From Citrobacter farmeri (GTDB lineage: Bacteria; Pseudomonadota; Gammaproteobacteria; Enterobacterales; Enterobacteriaceae), in NCBI RefSeq assembly GCF_019048065.1, contig NZ_CP077291.1, positions 620,001 through 684,000 of the forward strand: DNA of 64,000 bases, in the 5' to 3' direction. The first letter of the stretch is position 1, and each line of letters starts with the position of its first letter. Shown piece by piece: positions 44,105 to 53,506 of the stretch. A program made the translations under genes and the position numbers. Below the pieces are notes generated by a model, which did not search any database, was not told the origin of the DNA, and was given only the letters and a program-made list of their open reading frames with translations.

Positions 44105-45021
44105 GGTAGCACCCCCAGTTGCCGCCAGAGTCGGCGGGCAGATTCATCACCGCTAATTAATTCCTGAAGTAATTCAGGCAGAGGCATGTGTCCCCAGGCC
44201 CAGGCGCGCTCGAGCAGATAAGGTACCGGGCTGTGCGGCTCTGTACGTTGCAGATAGCTGGCAACCTGGCGAAGCATCTGATAGGCCTCCTCGCGATTGG
44301 CGAAGGTGCCGGAGGACGAGACCGTCGGCGGTTTATTAACTTCCGCTGTCAGCGTGTCTTCTGGTGGTGCGCTGCCCAGCGCCTGTTGGCAGGTTTTGAT
44401 TTTTTGTTCCAGTACGTGAAAGGAGGGGGCGGACGCTTCTGGCCAGTGCTGGCAGACTGCGTTCAGGCGTTGCAGCCATTGCAGACTGGCCTCCAGCGCT
44501 TCGGCTACAGGGCGACTGGCCTCGCTGAACGGTGGGCTGGGATGATGACCCTGCTGCCACTGGCTGAGTGCGATGCTTTCACCGTCGACCTCAAACAGCG
44601 GGGTATTGGCAACCAGCATGGCGTAATGCTGCGCCACCCAACTGAGCGGTGCGGCGCGATAATCATAATCCCCCTCTCTGATCTGCGGATGCAGCGCTTC
44701 CGGGTACTGTTCCAGCGCCCGCGTTAGCAGCGCCAGCGCCTGCGGCAGAGCGGGCAGACCGTGCAGGCGGATCCAGGCGTCGCCAAGCCAGGACATCACT
44801 ACCAGATCTTTACTGCGGCTGGTGGTCAGGTGGCTGGCCAGTCTGGCGACCTCCTCCCAGTCGGCACGCCGTGGTGTGCTCTGCCAGACGCCGGTGGGCA
44901 AGGATTCATCGTCCTCCTGGCGCGCGCTGACCAACCGATCGAACTCGGGCGAATAGCGGATGGACTCCCCACAGGGGTTGTCCGGACTAATGGGAATAAG
45001 TAACGCGTCTATCTGTTCCAT
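44101..45021 (-). CDS. tssA: TssA, type VI secretion baseplate/cap protein (ImpA_N domain)
   Basis: A short TssA-type protein of 306 residues with the ImpA_N domain: DNPCGESIRYSPEFDRL (about residues 14-30), then WEEVARLASHLTTSRSKDLVVM and GLPALPQALALL. The C-terminal part is an Arg/Glu-rich helical region. TssA proteins guide sheath assembly from the baseplate. The gene overlaps the end of the tssM frame by 13 bases and has GGGAG before its ATG. Confidence 0.88.
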   Translation of the reverse strand: MEQIDALLIPISPDNPCGESIRYSPEFDRLVSARQEDDESLPTGVWQSTPRRADWEEVARLASHLTTSRSKDLVVMSWLGDAWIRLHGLPALPQALALLTRALEQYPEALHPQIREGDYDYRAAPLSWVAQHYAMLVANTPLFEVDGESIALSQWQQGHHPSPPFSEASRPVAEALEASLQWLQRLNAVCQHWPEASAPSFHVLEQKIKTCQQALGSAPPEDTLTAEVNKPPTVSSSGTFANREEAYQMLRQVASYLQRTEPHSPVPYLLERAWAWGHMPLPELLQELISGDESARRLWRQLGVLP

Positions 45022-46439
45022 TGATGTTCTCCCGAAAATCCCTGTTCAGTCAGGATGACCCAGGGCAGCGGTGCATTGGTTTGCGCATTCAGTAACGCAA
45101 ACTGGATATTGACGGTCGCACGAGAGCGCTGTTGTCCATCGCTCACGGGCAGGGAAAAACGAAGCGGCACAGGCTGCGCCAGTGCGCCGCCGACGCGCTG
45201 CTGGTCTGTCATGCGCAGCAGCGCCCATGCACCTTGCCAGCGCCAGCGCGCCGTATCGCCCGTCACGCTCAGGCCGACAACGGTGCTATCCGGTACGGGA
45301 CGCCACGCGGAATTCGCCGCCCAGCGCAGGCTGAACATCAGCTTATCGCCGCTGCGCCAGTGCAGATCGGCGCTGGTGCCTCCGGGCCAGGTCAGGGTTT
45401 GTTGATTACCGCTTAACTGCCAGTCGACGATCTGATCCGCGCCGGCTTCCTGATTGCGTCCCGTCCGCCAGTTCACCCGCACCACCACGCCGTCTGGCGA
45501 GACCAGCGCGGAAAGCAACGGTTGTGCGGCGGCTAACTGGCGGATCAGCGCGGGTTGGTCTGCGAGCGTTTCCGGCGGCAGCTCCGCCAGTAACGATACC
45601 AGTTCGCGAACCCGATCCACATCCGCATCCGGCGCATGGGGCCGCGCCGTGAAAGGGAAACGCCCGGCAAGCCAGTTGTTATACAGCGTGAAGATGTTCT
45701 GCACCACGCCGATACTGCCCTGCTGACGTAGCTGCTGACAGTTTTGCGCCGAGGCGCTGAGCAACGCGTTAAGCGAGGTGCTGTAAAAATCCTGTTGGCC
45801 CGTTGCACGAAACGATGCCAGTTCGCTCTGACAATTTTGGGCGGTTAACGTCGGTAACGTTGCAGCGAGGGTTTGCAGTTGTGCTGGCGCACTGGTGGGA
45901 TCCTGCTGTTGCAGGCGGATTAACGTTTCCAGTGAACTGACCCAGCGGGCGATCTGCTGATTTTGCGCGGTGGTCAGCCACGGTCGCTGCGCGCTGAGCC
46001 ATTCTATCGGTTGCCGGTAGCGGGTGAGCGTCGCAGAAATCTGCGCCGTCTGGGCTGCGGCCCAGCTCATCACCTGCTGTCCGCTCGCCTGTGCCCTCTC
46101 CGGCGTCGCCGTGTTGACCGACGGCGGGCGGATGTCGGGCAGGCGTGCGCTGCCTTCATTGTTTACCCGCGCAATGATTTGTGCGGCAACCTGCTGGCGC
46201 AACGCGCTGGCGAGGGCCGGGCGATTGATCTGCGTCAGCGCCGCGATGACGCGATCGGCATTTTCAGTGTCGATCTCTCGCGCTGCTGCGGCGGCAGGTA
46301 CGCCGCGGTAGAGCGCCCGACGAATGGCGCGTTCGACGGCATTCTGCGCCAGTTCACTGAGCCGGGGTCGCCAGAGGCTGTCAGGAAGCTGTTCGCTATA
46401 CCGCTGATAACCAGTAAACAGCGTTGCGGCTTGCTGAAT
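45009..46439 (-). CDS. tssM: TssM (IcmF/VasK) C-terminal part, downstream of an in-frame amber codon
   Basis: This is the periplasmic C-terminal region of TssM in the same frame as the 46440-48572 segment, separated only by TAG (46440-46442). There is no other stop from 46439 to 45012 (476 codons), so without the amber the whole gene would encode about 1187 residues, a normal TssM length. The only start-like codon near the beginning is a TTG at 46202, without a ribosome site. It contains the helical stretch and the C-terminal beta domain (LTWPGGTSADLHWRSGDKLMF) that contact TssJ. As separate protein it would lack the membrane anchor. See findings. Confidence 0.8.
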   Translation of the reverse strand: MQQAATLFTGYQRYSEQLPDSLWRPRLSELAQNAVERAIRRALYRGVPAAAAAREIDTENADRVIAALTQINRPALASALRQQVAAQIIARVNNEGSARLPDIRPPSVNTATPERAQASGQQVMSWAAAQTAQISATLTRYRQPIEWLSAQRPWLTTAQNQQIARWVSSLETLIRLQQQDPTSAPAQLQTLAATLPTLTAQNCQSELASFRATGQQDFYSTSLNALLSASAQNCQQLRQQGSIGVVQNIFTLYNNWLAGRFPFTARPHAPDADVDRVRELVSLLAELPPETLADQPALIRQLAAAQPLLSALVSPDGVVVRVNWRTGRNQEAGADQIVDWQLSGNQQTLTWPGGTSADLHWRSGDKLMFSLRWAANSAWRPVPDSTVVGLSVTGDTARWRWQGAWALLRMTDQQRVGGALAQPVPLRFSLPVSDGQQRSRATVNIQFALLNAQTNAPLPWVILTEQGFSGEHQWNR

Positions 46440-48572
46440 CTACTGATCGCCAGGATAGCCGAGACTCTCCGGTGGCAACTGCCCCGCGCCTTGCTGCCAG
46501 AATGGTTGGTTTAGCAGATCGCGTAAACTTTTTTGCAGCGCCAGAATGTCGGGGGAGAGCTGAAAATCACCCTGTGCGGATTGCGCGGTCAGCGTGGAAA
46601 AATGCAGTGGAGAGCGGTCAATCTGGGCCATCAACCGTTGACGTAATTGTTCCTCATCGTTGAGTAGTTCGTGAATAGCCGTCCTGTCGAGCAGACGCAG
46701 TGCCTGCGCCTGGGTAAGCAACGTGTCCAGGGCAAGCCGCGCAGGGGAGTGCGCCGCGTCCTGACTGAGACTATTGAGTGTGGTCAGGGCGTTTTGCAGT
46801 CGACTTATCTGCCGCATCAGCAGACGCACGAAATCCGCGTTAATCTCCCCGTCGCTGGTGAAAGTAAGCAGCAGGTCGTCGAGCTGTCCGGCATAGATCT
46901 CCAGACTGGCATTATCGTAGATTTGCTCCAGCCAGCGCCGGGTTTCGCGGATAAACTGTTCGCTATTGCGTTGGGTCAGTTCGCTGGCATCGGCCAGGTT
47001 CATCTGGCTCAAGGGGAGCGTGGCAAGCATTTCATTAAGCTCAGACGTGGCGGGCAGGGCAGCCACTTCCACATTAACGCCCCAGACGGTTGAAGAGACC
47101 TCAGCCAGTGTCTGCACCGTGGGGCGTTTGACCTGTGTCAGTTGCAGCAGCGGCAGATAGCGGGTCTCCATCTGCTTCGTCTGCTCAAGTAAAAACAGGA
47201 TCCGCCGGTAACGCTCTTCCGCCAGCAGGTCGTCCCGTTCGCGCAGGCTATCGCCGCGCCTCGCGCTCTGATGTTGCACGCAGATGCTGTTGATTGCCGG
47301 TGCCAGCAGGCTGCGTAGGGTGGCGTGATGAAAGGTGGCGCTCAGTTTGCTGTCGGTACGGCTGAACAGCGAGCCCGGCCAGATGAACGAGCGAAAATGC
47401 CACTGCGGGACGTCATTCACCATCCGCCAGTACCGCGCGGCAGAACGTTCCCCGGGGGTATCGCCAGGAGCAATTTGCGTCGCGAGGCTTTGCAACTCGT
47501 TATGCAGCAACAGGGCGTTGGTATGCTGAGACGGCCAGCGCCAGATCATCACTACCAGCCAGACGACGCACAGTGCGCTGTAGCCCGCGAGAAGCGTAAA
47601 ATGGCGGCGCAGATTAAGCCGCAGCAGGCGACGTACCGGCAGCGCCAGCCCGCGTTCCGCGAGGATTTTGTCACGCAGTAGAGGCTGGCAGAACGCCATC
47701 TGCGGTTTTTCGTTCGCCATATGATGTGCGACAAACCAGATCCCACGCAGGAGCGGCGGCTCATCGCGGGCATTGCTGCTCAGCAGCCCATCGAAACCGG
47801 CGTGTAGCGCCGCCGCCAGCGACGGAAAAAACTCTGGCAGGCGAAACAGCGATGCTGACGTCCTGCCCCTGAGCGCGCCGAGTTCAGTAACCGTCTGGCG
47901 CAGTGAGAAGCGGGTGTTTTCCAGCGCATCGTCAATCCACTGCGGTTTCCAGACGGCTTCCCGGGGACAAGAAATCGCGCTTCCGATGGCGTATCCCTGG
48001 GCCTGGGGCGGAAGTTGACGCAGTAGCGTTCGCACACCGTCCTGCGCTTCCATACCGCTGATCAACAGATAAATGGGCAGGCTGAGGCCGCAAACCTGCT
48101 GGATCTGCTGGCAGCGTTCTGACAGATAAGCGTATGCGTCCCCCTGTAACTCCGCGAGCGGCAGGGTCAGGATCAGCGCATCCAGCGGGCGCTGAGGGCG
48201 ACTTTTCACCAGCGCCGCCACCATCTTTTGCCAGTCGTTCTGTCGGATCAGCCGAGTTTTCCCCGTGGCTTGCAGCGAATGCGGCGCGCAGAGCAGGCTG
48301 CACTGCGCGTTATACCACCACTGCCCGAACCAGGACTCCATACCGTCGGTTAACGACCAGGTGCGGCACAGCAGACGGTTGTCCTCCTCGTTGCCCAGCA
48401 TCAGGATCCGGGTGCTGTCATAAGGATCCTGTCCGCCATTGGCGCGCTGGATCTCCTTTTGCGCGCGGATAAAAGCGTCGTTGCGATATTGCCATTGCCA
48501 CCAGACGTACCAGAGCGTGACTGCCAGCAGCACCAGTACCACGATTGTAAGCGACAGCCACGGCTGCGTCAT
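46440..48572 (-). CDS. tssM: TssM (IcmF) N-terminal part, ending at a premature amber codon
   Basis: The first 710 residues of the inner-membrane core protein TssM. A membrane helix near residues 8-25 and a second at about 324-344 bracket the cytoplasmic domain; the following segment starts the periplasmic part. A canonical Walker A is not present where many TssM proteins have one (MLGNEEDNRLLCRTW, about residues 58-72). The start is ATG 48572, overlapping the tssL stop (ATGA) with GGAGGAG upstream. The frame ends ...GYPGDQ-TAG, and the same frame continues open to 45009. Confidence 0.85.
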   Translation of the reverse strand: MTQPWLSLTIVVLVLLAVTLWYVWWQWQYRNDAFIRAQKEIQRANGGQDPYDSTRILMLGNEEDNRLLCRTWSLTDGMESWFGQWWYNAQCSLLCAPHSLQATGKTRLIRQNDWQKMVAALVKSRPQRPLDALILTLPLAELQGDAYAYLSERCQQIQQVCGLSLPIYLLISGMEAQDGVRTLLRQLPPQAQGYAIGSAISCPREAVWKPQWIDDALENTRFSLRQTVTELGALRGRTSASLFRLPEFFPSLAAALHAGFDGLLSSNARDEPPLLRGIWFVAHHMANEKPQMAFCQPLLRDKILAERGLALPVRRLLRLNLRRHFTLLAGYSALCVVWLVVMIWRWPSQHTNALLLHNELQSLATQIAPGDTPGERSAARYWRMVNDVPQWHFRSFIWPGSLFSRTDSKLSATFHHATLRSLLAPAINSICVQHQSARRGDSLRERDDLLAEERYRRILFLLEQTKQMETRYLPLLQLTQVKRPTVQTLAEVSSTVWGVNVEVAALPATSELNEMLATLPLSQMNLADASELTQRNSEQFIRETRRWLEQIYDNASLEIYAGQLDDLLLTFTSDGEINADFVRLLMRQISRLQNALTTLNSLSQDAAHSPARLALDTLLTQAQALRLLDRTAIHELLNDEEQLRQRLMAQIDRSPLHFSTLTAQSAQGDFQLSPDILALQKSLRDLLNQPFWQQGAGQLPPESLGYPGDQ

Positions 48573-49315
48573 GGCGTCTCCTCCGGGCAGAGTTGAGTCG
48601 CGGAAAAGCCCGGTAGCGTATTCACGCCAAGGGCGTCTTCGAGGCCTAGCCACAGGTGTTGGCTCAGTAGTAACAGCGCCAGCAGCACGATCAGCGCAAC
48701 CAGATGCAGACGGGAGTGATCGGGCAGACGGCGGCGGGGAGGCAATTGCAGTGGCGCCCCCAACGAGTCGGCATTCAGGCGTTCGACAATGTCAGCGGCC
48801 CGTGGGGCCTGCTGAAACGCAAAATGCCACAGTAACCGGCAGGTCTCCTGATGTGCCGTTTCATTGAAATCGTCGCGGTGAATACCAAAACCCAGCGTCA
48901 GGCAGCGTAAGTAAAGCGCGGCTAAATCGCGCTGGCCAGGAAGGCGTTCGCTGAGCAGGGCCTGAATGCGTTGCGGAAGGGCATCCCCCGCGCGATGCGT
49001 TTGCCAGAGGTGGTATTCCAGCGGGCACGCCTGCCACTGAAGGTGCGCAGGCCACGGCGTGTAGAGCACCGTCTCATCGATCAGGGCGACCAGCGCATAC
49101 ACGGCGGCATCGATCTGCGCCTGAAACGGACTGCCCAACTCCCGGTTGAGGCGTTGCGCGTAGTCCGAAACGACCTGATTACTCCAGGAGAATGCCTGTT
49201 GATACAACATTTCCGGTGCCTGCGTGCTGGTTTTCCAGTGTTCAAATTGCGTCAGCCAGCAGGTAAAAACCGTATCAAACAGACGGCTGGCGGGCATGTC
49301 AGTCGCCATCGGCAT
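48569..49315 (-). CDS. tssL: TssL (DotU), T6SS membrane complex protein
   Basis: A 248-residue DotU-type protein: a cytoplasmic helical hook domain (ALVALIDETVLYTPW near residue 75; LYLRCLTLGFGIHRDDF near 134) and a single C-terminal membrane helix (LHLVALIVLLALLLLSQHLW, about 204-223). There is no OmpA-like peptidoglycan-binding domain. It forms the TssJLM trans-envelope complex with the neighbouring products. It overlaps tssK by 17 bases. Confidence 0.92.
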   Translation of the reverse strand: MPMATDMPASRLFDTVFTCWLTQFEHWKTSTQAPEMLYQQAFSWSNQVVSDYAQRLNRELGSPFQAQIDAAVYALVALIDETVLYTPWPAHLQWQACPLEYHLWQTHRAGDALPQRIQALLSERLPGQRDLAALYLRCLTLGFGIHRDDFNETAHQETCRLLWHFAFQQAPRAADIVERLNADSLGAPLQLPPRRRLPDHSRLHLVALIVLLALLLLSQHLWLGLEDALGVNTLPGFSATQLCPEETP

Positions 49316-50636
49316 GGTGTTGCGCCTCCTGCCGATAGAGCATGATCTTCTCAGGACTGACGCTGGTCTTATGCAGTGGGGCGATGATCAGTGGGGCGTC
49401 GTGCTCAAACCATTGCGTGGTGAGCGTGAGGGTAAACAGCGCGATGGTGCTGTCGGTTTCCCACTCCGTCCGCTGTTGTGTCGTAAGCGGCGCGACGGAC
49501 ATGCCGTGCATGCGCTGGCGGCGTAAGATCGGCTGAAACGGCTGGCAGGCAATCAGCGACGACTGTAGCCAGTCGATCGCCGACAGCGGGCTGCCGTCAG
49601 GCATCAGGATACCGATCACCACCTGTTCGCCCGCGCGTATTTCATCAGGCAGCCTCAGGGAGAAGTCGTCTTCCCCGGGAGTAAAACGCAGTCGTAGTCG
49701 ACGGCGGTGGATACATGCCAGTTGCGTGCGCAATAGCGTAAACAGCGTGGTAAATCCTGGCTGCATGTTTTCGTAGTCGAAGCCGGGAAGCCAGGGCAGA
49801 GGTTTATCCTGAGTCAGGACAGCGGTCTGACCGCAGAACAAACACAGTGTGCGAAACAGATCCACCGGATGGGACTTTCCACTGTTTACCAGACATTCCA
49901 GCAGCGGCAGCACGCCCTGAATACTTTGCAGGCAAAGCGTTAGCCAGAGCCAGTTGTGGGTATGGTCGTTCTGCCTGGCGAGCTGTGCTTCACGGCTGAG
50001 AAACAGGATTTTTTCTCTGGCCAGCAGACAAAGCTCACGAGCCTGTTGGCAGAGCGTGCTGCCCTCGACCACCTGAGGTGATGGGGGAAACCAGTCGTTG
50101 CGGCGAAATCCCCCTTCGGTGTAGACCACCTGGATCAGCGGCAGACAGAGGAGGTCGGCGCGTTCATGCTGGCTGACCAGGCGTGGTGCGGGCTGCCAAC
50201 TGGCAATAGATTCGGGAAACTCTCCGCTGGATAAATCGGGCAGCGGTGCGCTGGTGATGGAACGAAAACGGGTGGTAAACGGCTGCCACTGACCGCCGCG
50301 GTTTGCCGACGGTAGCGCCAGCCAGAGGGTGTGTTCGCTGTCGGCCGTTGCCGGGAGCAGACGAGTGCAGTCAAATTCCAGCGGCGGATCGCGTTGGATA
50401 TCGTAGTCAATGGGTAAGCCATCGGGCATGATCGCCGTCAGGCGTAAGAGCCGCAGAGTACCGGCGCAAAGCGCGGCATCGTCAATCTCCAGATGGTTCA
50501 CGCCCCAGAACCACGGATTAGCATGACCTGCAAGCGCGGCGGCGAGAGTGTCATGACGCAGCGACTGCAACTGGAAATGCTGCGGTAACATCGCCATACC
50601 TTCATACCAGCAGACCATTGCCGGAATTGTCGTCAT
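49299..50636 (-). CDS. tssK: TssK, baseplate-to-membrane adaptor
   Basis: A 445-residue TssK protein. The N-terminal VCWYEGMAMLPQHFQLQ segment (about residues 8-24) is diagnostic. A beta-rich shoulder is followed by a helical middle (residues about 200-310) and a C-terminal head that binds TssL/TssM. TssK trimers connect the TssEFG baseplate to the membrane complex. AAGGAA lies before the ATG; tssJ ends one base upstream. Confidence 0.92.
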   Translation of the reverse strand: MTTIPAMVCWYEGMAMLPQHFQLQSLRHDTLAAALAGHANPWFWGVNHLEIDDAALCAGTLRLLRLTAIMPDGLPIDYDIQRDPPLEFDCTRLLPATADSEHTLWLALPSANRGGQWQPFTTRFRSITSAPLPDLSSGEFPESIASWQPAPRLVSQHERADLLCLPLIQVVYTEGGFRRNDWFPPSPQVVEGSTLCQQARELCLLAREKILFLSREAQLARQNDHTHNWLWLTLCLQSIQGVLPLLECLVNSGKSHPVDLFRTLCLFCGQTAVLTQDKPLPWLPGFDYENMQPGFTTLFTLLRTQLACIHRRRLRLRFTPGEDDFSLRLPDEIRAGEQVVIGILMPDGSPLSAIDWLQSSLIACQPFQPILRRQRMHGMSVAPLTTQQRTEWETDSTIALFTLTLTTQWFEHDAPLIIAPLHKTSVSPEKIMLYRQEAQHHADGD

Positions 50637-50637
50637 A

Positions 50638-51108
50638 TTACTTTCCTTGTTCAGGTGACAGTATCGCCTCGTCCGCCATCAGTTGCAGATGCAGGGAGGT
50701 GATGTTGTCCAGCCGCAGACGGTGCTCGCCTTCGCTACGATAGCGGGCGAACAATAGCGTGGCTTCTGCGGGAGCACCGCTTAGCGGATTGTCATCAGCG
50801 CTAAAGCGGGAGCCGGGAACCAGTTCCAGAGACCAGACGTGCAAACCGCCAGGGTAATCGCGCTGTAGTTGCGCTCTGGCGTTAAACCACTGCGTTGCCG
50901 AAAGCGTCTGTACCACCGGCACAAGCGAGGCATCGGCAATGGCGACAATATCCACGGCGACAGGGGTGTTATCATTAGCGTGAGCAACGGTGTCGATGGT
51001 CACCGTCTTTAATTTCACCTGATTTGACCAGAATGAACAGCCATTATTAAGCAATGCTAAACAAGTAATAAATATTATTCGGGTCAAATGGCATCTGCCG
51101 TTAGTCAT
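50638..51108 (-). CDS. tssJ: TssJ, outer-membrane lipoprotein of the T6SS
   Basis: A 156-residue lipoprotein that anchors TssM to the outer membrane. A signal peptide (RIIFITCLALLNNGC) ends in Cys-24, although the lipobox (LNNGC) is atypical at position -3. The mature part is a small beta-sandwich with the usual VQTLSATQWFNARAQL-type segment near residue 70. It is the first gene of the leftward arm tssJ-K-L-M-A-PAAR. Confidence 0.88.
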   Translation of the reverse strand: MTNGRCHLTRIIFITCLALLNNGCSFWSNQVKLKTVTIDTVAHANDNTPVAVDIVAIADASLVPVVQTLSATQWFNARAQLQRDYPGGLHVWSLELVPGSRFSADDNPLSGAPAEATLLFARYRSEGEHRLRLDNITSLHLQLMADEAILSPEQGK

Positions 51109-51476
51109 ATAAATTCCTTTTATATCCTCGCTAAGAAAATAATTAATGGGGAGGTTTGTTTAGTTGATTTAAATCATTATTCGGTGTTAATCATTAAATA
51201 AACAGGTGAAAATAGAGTACGCCCGTAGGGTGAATATAACGTATGGAACATTCACTTCATCATCTGATTTCTTGTATTATATTGAATGATAAGACTTTTA
51301 ACATTTTTACGTGACGTTGATCAACCAAGGGTATTCTTATCCGGTAAACAAAAATTGGTTGATATTTATTTTTCGTTGTGTTTTTTATAATAGCGATTGA
51401 TTTTCTGAAATAATGCTTTCAAATAAAGATGCAGGCAGGATTGCATCAGGGATTCTTATTGCAAAAAGGACAAGTT
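51109..51476. promoter_or_regulatory. Divergent promoter region of the two T6SS arms
   Basis: No gene is seen in this 368-base AT-rich gap between divergent tssJ and tssB. A TATAAT occurs at 51386-51391 ahead of tssB, with no good -35. The AAAAAGGA before tssB is a clear ribosome site. No recognisable operator or sigma-54 element was found. The AT-richness would suit H-NS silencing, which is inference. Confidence 0.5.
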
Positions 51477-51989
51477 ATGGCAGAGAGTATTCAGCATAAA
51501 CTCAGTCGTATTAGACCTCCGCGGGTACAAATTACTTATGACGTTGAAACGGGGGGAGCAATAGAAAAAAAGGAATTACCTCTTGTGGTCGGTATTTTAG
51601 CCGATCTATCCGGTCAGCCAGCCTCTCCACCTGAAAAGCTACGTGACCGGCGGTTTGTCGATATCGATCGTGATAATTTTGATGATGTGCTCGGGTCGAT
51701 AGCACCTCGTCTGGCGCTCCAGGTGGAAAATCGGCTGGCGAATGATGACAGCAAATTCAACATCGAGCTTCATTTCAAAACCATCGAAGATTTCTCTCCT
51801 CTCAACATTATCGATCAAGTGAAACCCCTACAGCGTCTGTTTCTTGCCCGCCAGCGCCTGCGCGATCTGCTGACCAAACTGGATGGCAATGACGATCTGG
51901 ATGCTCTGCTCCAGCAGGTGGTCAATGATAACGCTGAACTTCAGGCGTTGCGGCCAACAACAGAAGACAAGCCGGCAGAAAACGCCTAA
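51477..51989 (+). CDS. tssB: TssB, contractile sheath small subunit
   Basis: A 170-residue TssB/VipA sheath protein. The start MAESIQHKLSRIRPPRVQITYDVETGG is typical (here cited as HKLSRIRPPRVQITYDVETG), followed by PLVVGILADLSG and RRFVDIDRDNFDDVL. With TssC it forms the contractile sheath that drives the Hcp tube. ATG 51477 has AAAGGA seven bases upstream and gives the family length; an upstream ATG at 51429 is unsupported. It is the first gene of the rightward arm. Confidence 0.94.
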   Translation: MAESIQHKLSRIRPPRVQITYDVETGGAIEKKELPLVVGILADLSGQPASPPEKLRDRRFVDIDRDNFDDVLGSIAPRLALQVENRLANDDSKFNIELHFKTIEDFSPLNIIDQVKPLQRLFLARQRLRDLLTKLDGNDDLDALLQQVVNDNAELQALRPTTEDKPAENA

Positions 51990-52006
51990 CCGAAGAGGAA
52001 AGAACA

Positions 52007-53488
52007 ATGGAAACGGTTCAGGAACAGGCTGAAACGGGCGGTCAAACGGTCACGCTGAGCGTGTTGGATCGCATCATTCAGGAAGGGCGCATGGCGCGCG
52101 ATGAGCTACAGCAGACCTATGCGCGCGACATGCTGGAAGAACTGGCGACGCAGATCCTTGATGAAGGTATGACGGTGGAAAGCGACACCGTCGCCATGAT
52201 TAACCATCGTATCGCGCAAATTGACGCGCTCATTAGCGCTCAGCTTAACGAGGTGTTGCACCATCCGGATATGCAGCGGCTGGAGGCCTCCTGGCGTGGG
52301 CTTCACCAGTTCGTGATGAACACCGAGACCAGCTCCCGACTCAAGCTGCGTTTGCTTAACGTCTCGCGTAAAGCGCTGCAAAACGATCTCGAAAAAGCGG
52401 TGGAGTTCGATCAAAGCGCGTTGTTCAAAAAGTTGTACGAAGATGAATACGGTACTTTCGGCGGTAACCCGTATAGCGTACTGGTCGGCGATTATGAATT
52501 TGGTCGCCATCCGCAGGACGTGGCGCTACTGGAGAAAATTTCGCAGGTCGCGGCGGCGGCCCATGCCCCCTTTATTGCCTCAGCCAGCCCACGCCTGTTT
52601 GATATGGGATCGTTTGCTGAGCTGGGCGTGCCGCGCGATCTGGCGAAGATCTTCGAAAGTGCCGAGTTGATCAAATGGCGGGCATTCCGTGAGAGCGATG
52701 AGTCCCGCTATGTGACGTTAGTTTTGCCTCACGTATTGCAGCGCTTGCCTTATGGCCCGGATACCGTGCCCGTGGAAGGGGTCAACTTCATTGAGGACGT
52801 CAACGGTCTGGATGCCAGTAAGTATCTGTGGGGCAACGCGGCGTGGAAGCTGGCAAACCGGATCACCGATGCCTTTGCGCTGTACGGCTGGTGCGCGGCG
52901 ATTCGCGGTGCGGAAGGCGGCGGTTTGGTGGAAGATCTCCCGGCGCATACTTTCAGCACCCCATCCGGCGACATCAGTTTGCGTTGTCCGACGGAGATTG
53001 CCATTACCGATCGCCGCGAAAAAGAGCTGAACGATCTCGGTTTTGTTGCTCTGTGCCACAAGAAGAACAGCAACACGGGCGCTTTTTTTGGTGGCCAAAC
53101 CACTAATCAGGCACGGATCTACAACACGCCGGAAGCCAATGCCAACGCACGCATTTCCGCGATGCTGCCATACATTCTTGCCGCTTCCCGCTTTGCCCAC
53201 TATCTCAAGGTCATTATGCGCGACAAAGTCGGCAGTTTTATGAGCCGCGACGAGATTGAAAGCTACCTCAATAACTGGATTGCCGACTACGTTCTGCTGC
53301 GCGACAGCGCGCCGCAGGAGATCAAAGCCCGTTACCCGCTGCGCGAAGCGCGGGTTGACGTCAGTGAAGTCCCCGGCAATCCGGGTGTTTATCGTGCCGT
53401 CGTTTTTCTGCGCCCGCATTTCCAACTGGAAGAGTTGACCACCTCAATTCGTCTGGTTGCTGAGCTGCCACCACCGGCAGTTGCCTGA
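52007..53488 (+). CDS. tssC: TssC, contractile sheath large subunit
   Basis: A 493-residue TssC/VipB protein. Recognisable parts are MQRLEASWRGLHQFV (about residues 87-101), YSVLVGDYEFGRHPQDV (about 158-174), FIASASPRLFDMGSF, and the C-terminal sheath core VEGVNFIEDVNGLDASKYLWGN-type segment and FAHYLKVIMRDKVGSF. The protein is full length. It lies 17 bases after tssB. Confidence 0.95.
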   Translation: METVQEQAETGGQTVTLSVLDRIIQEGRMARDELQQTYARDMLEELATQILDEGMTVESDTVAMINHRIAQIDALISAQLNEVLHHPDMQRLEASWRGLHQFVMNTETSSRLKLRLLNVSRKALQNDLEKAVEFDQSALFKKLYEDEYGTFGGNPYSVLVGDYEFGRHPQDVALLEKISQVAAAAHAPFIASASPRLFDMGSFAELGVPRDLAKIFESAELIKWRAFRESDESRYVTLVLPHVLQRLPYGPDTVPVEGVNFIEDVNGLDASKYLWGNAAWKLANRITDAFALYGWCAAIRGAEGGGLVEDLPAHTFSTPSGDISLRCPTEIAITDRREKELNDLGFVALCHKKNSNTGAFFGGQTTNQARIYNTPEANANARISAMLPYILAASRFAHYLKVIMRDKVGSFMSRDEIESYLNNWIADYVLLRDSAPQEIKARYPLREARVDVSEVPGNPGVYRAVVFLRPHFQLEELTTSIRLVAELPPPAVA

Positions 53489-53506
53489 TTAATAAGGAGA
53501 TAAATC

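Noticed and set aside
45009..46202. A separate T6SS gene starting at the TTG at 46202
   Set aside because: The frame is continuous with tssM apart from one TAG, the TTG has no ribosome site, and the sequence before it (46203-46439) is open and TssM-like. It is better read as the second half of tssM.
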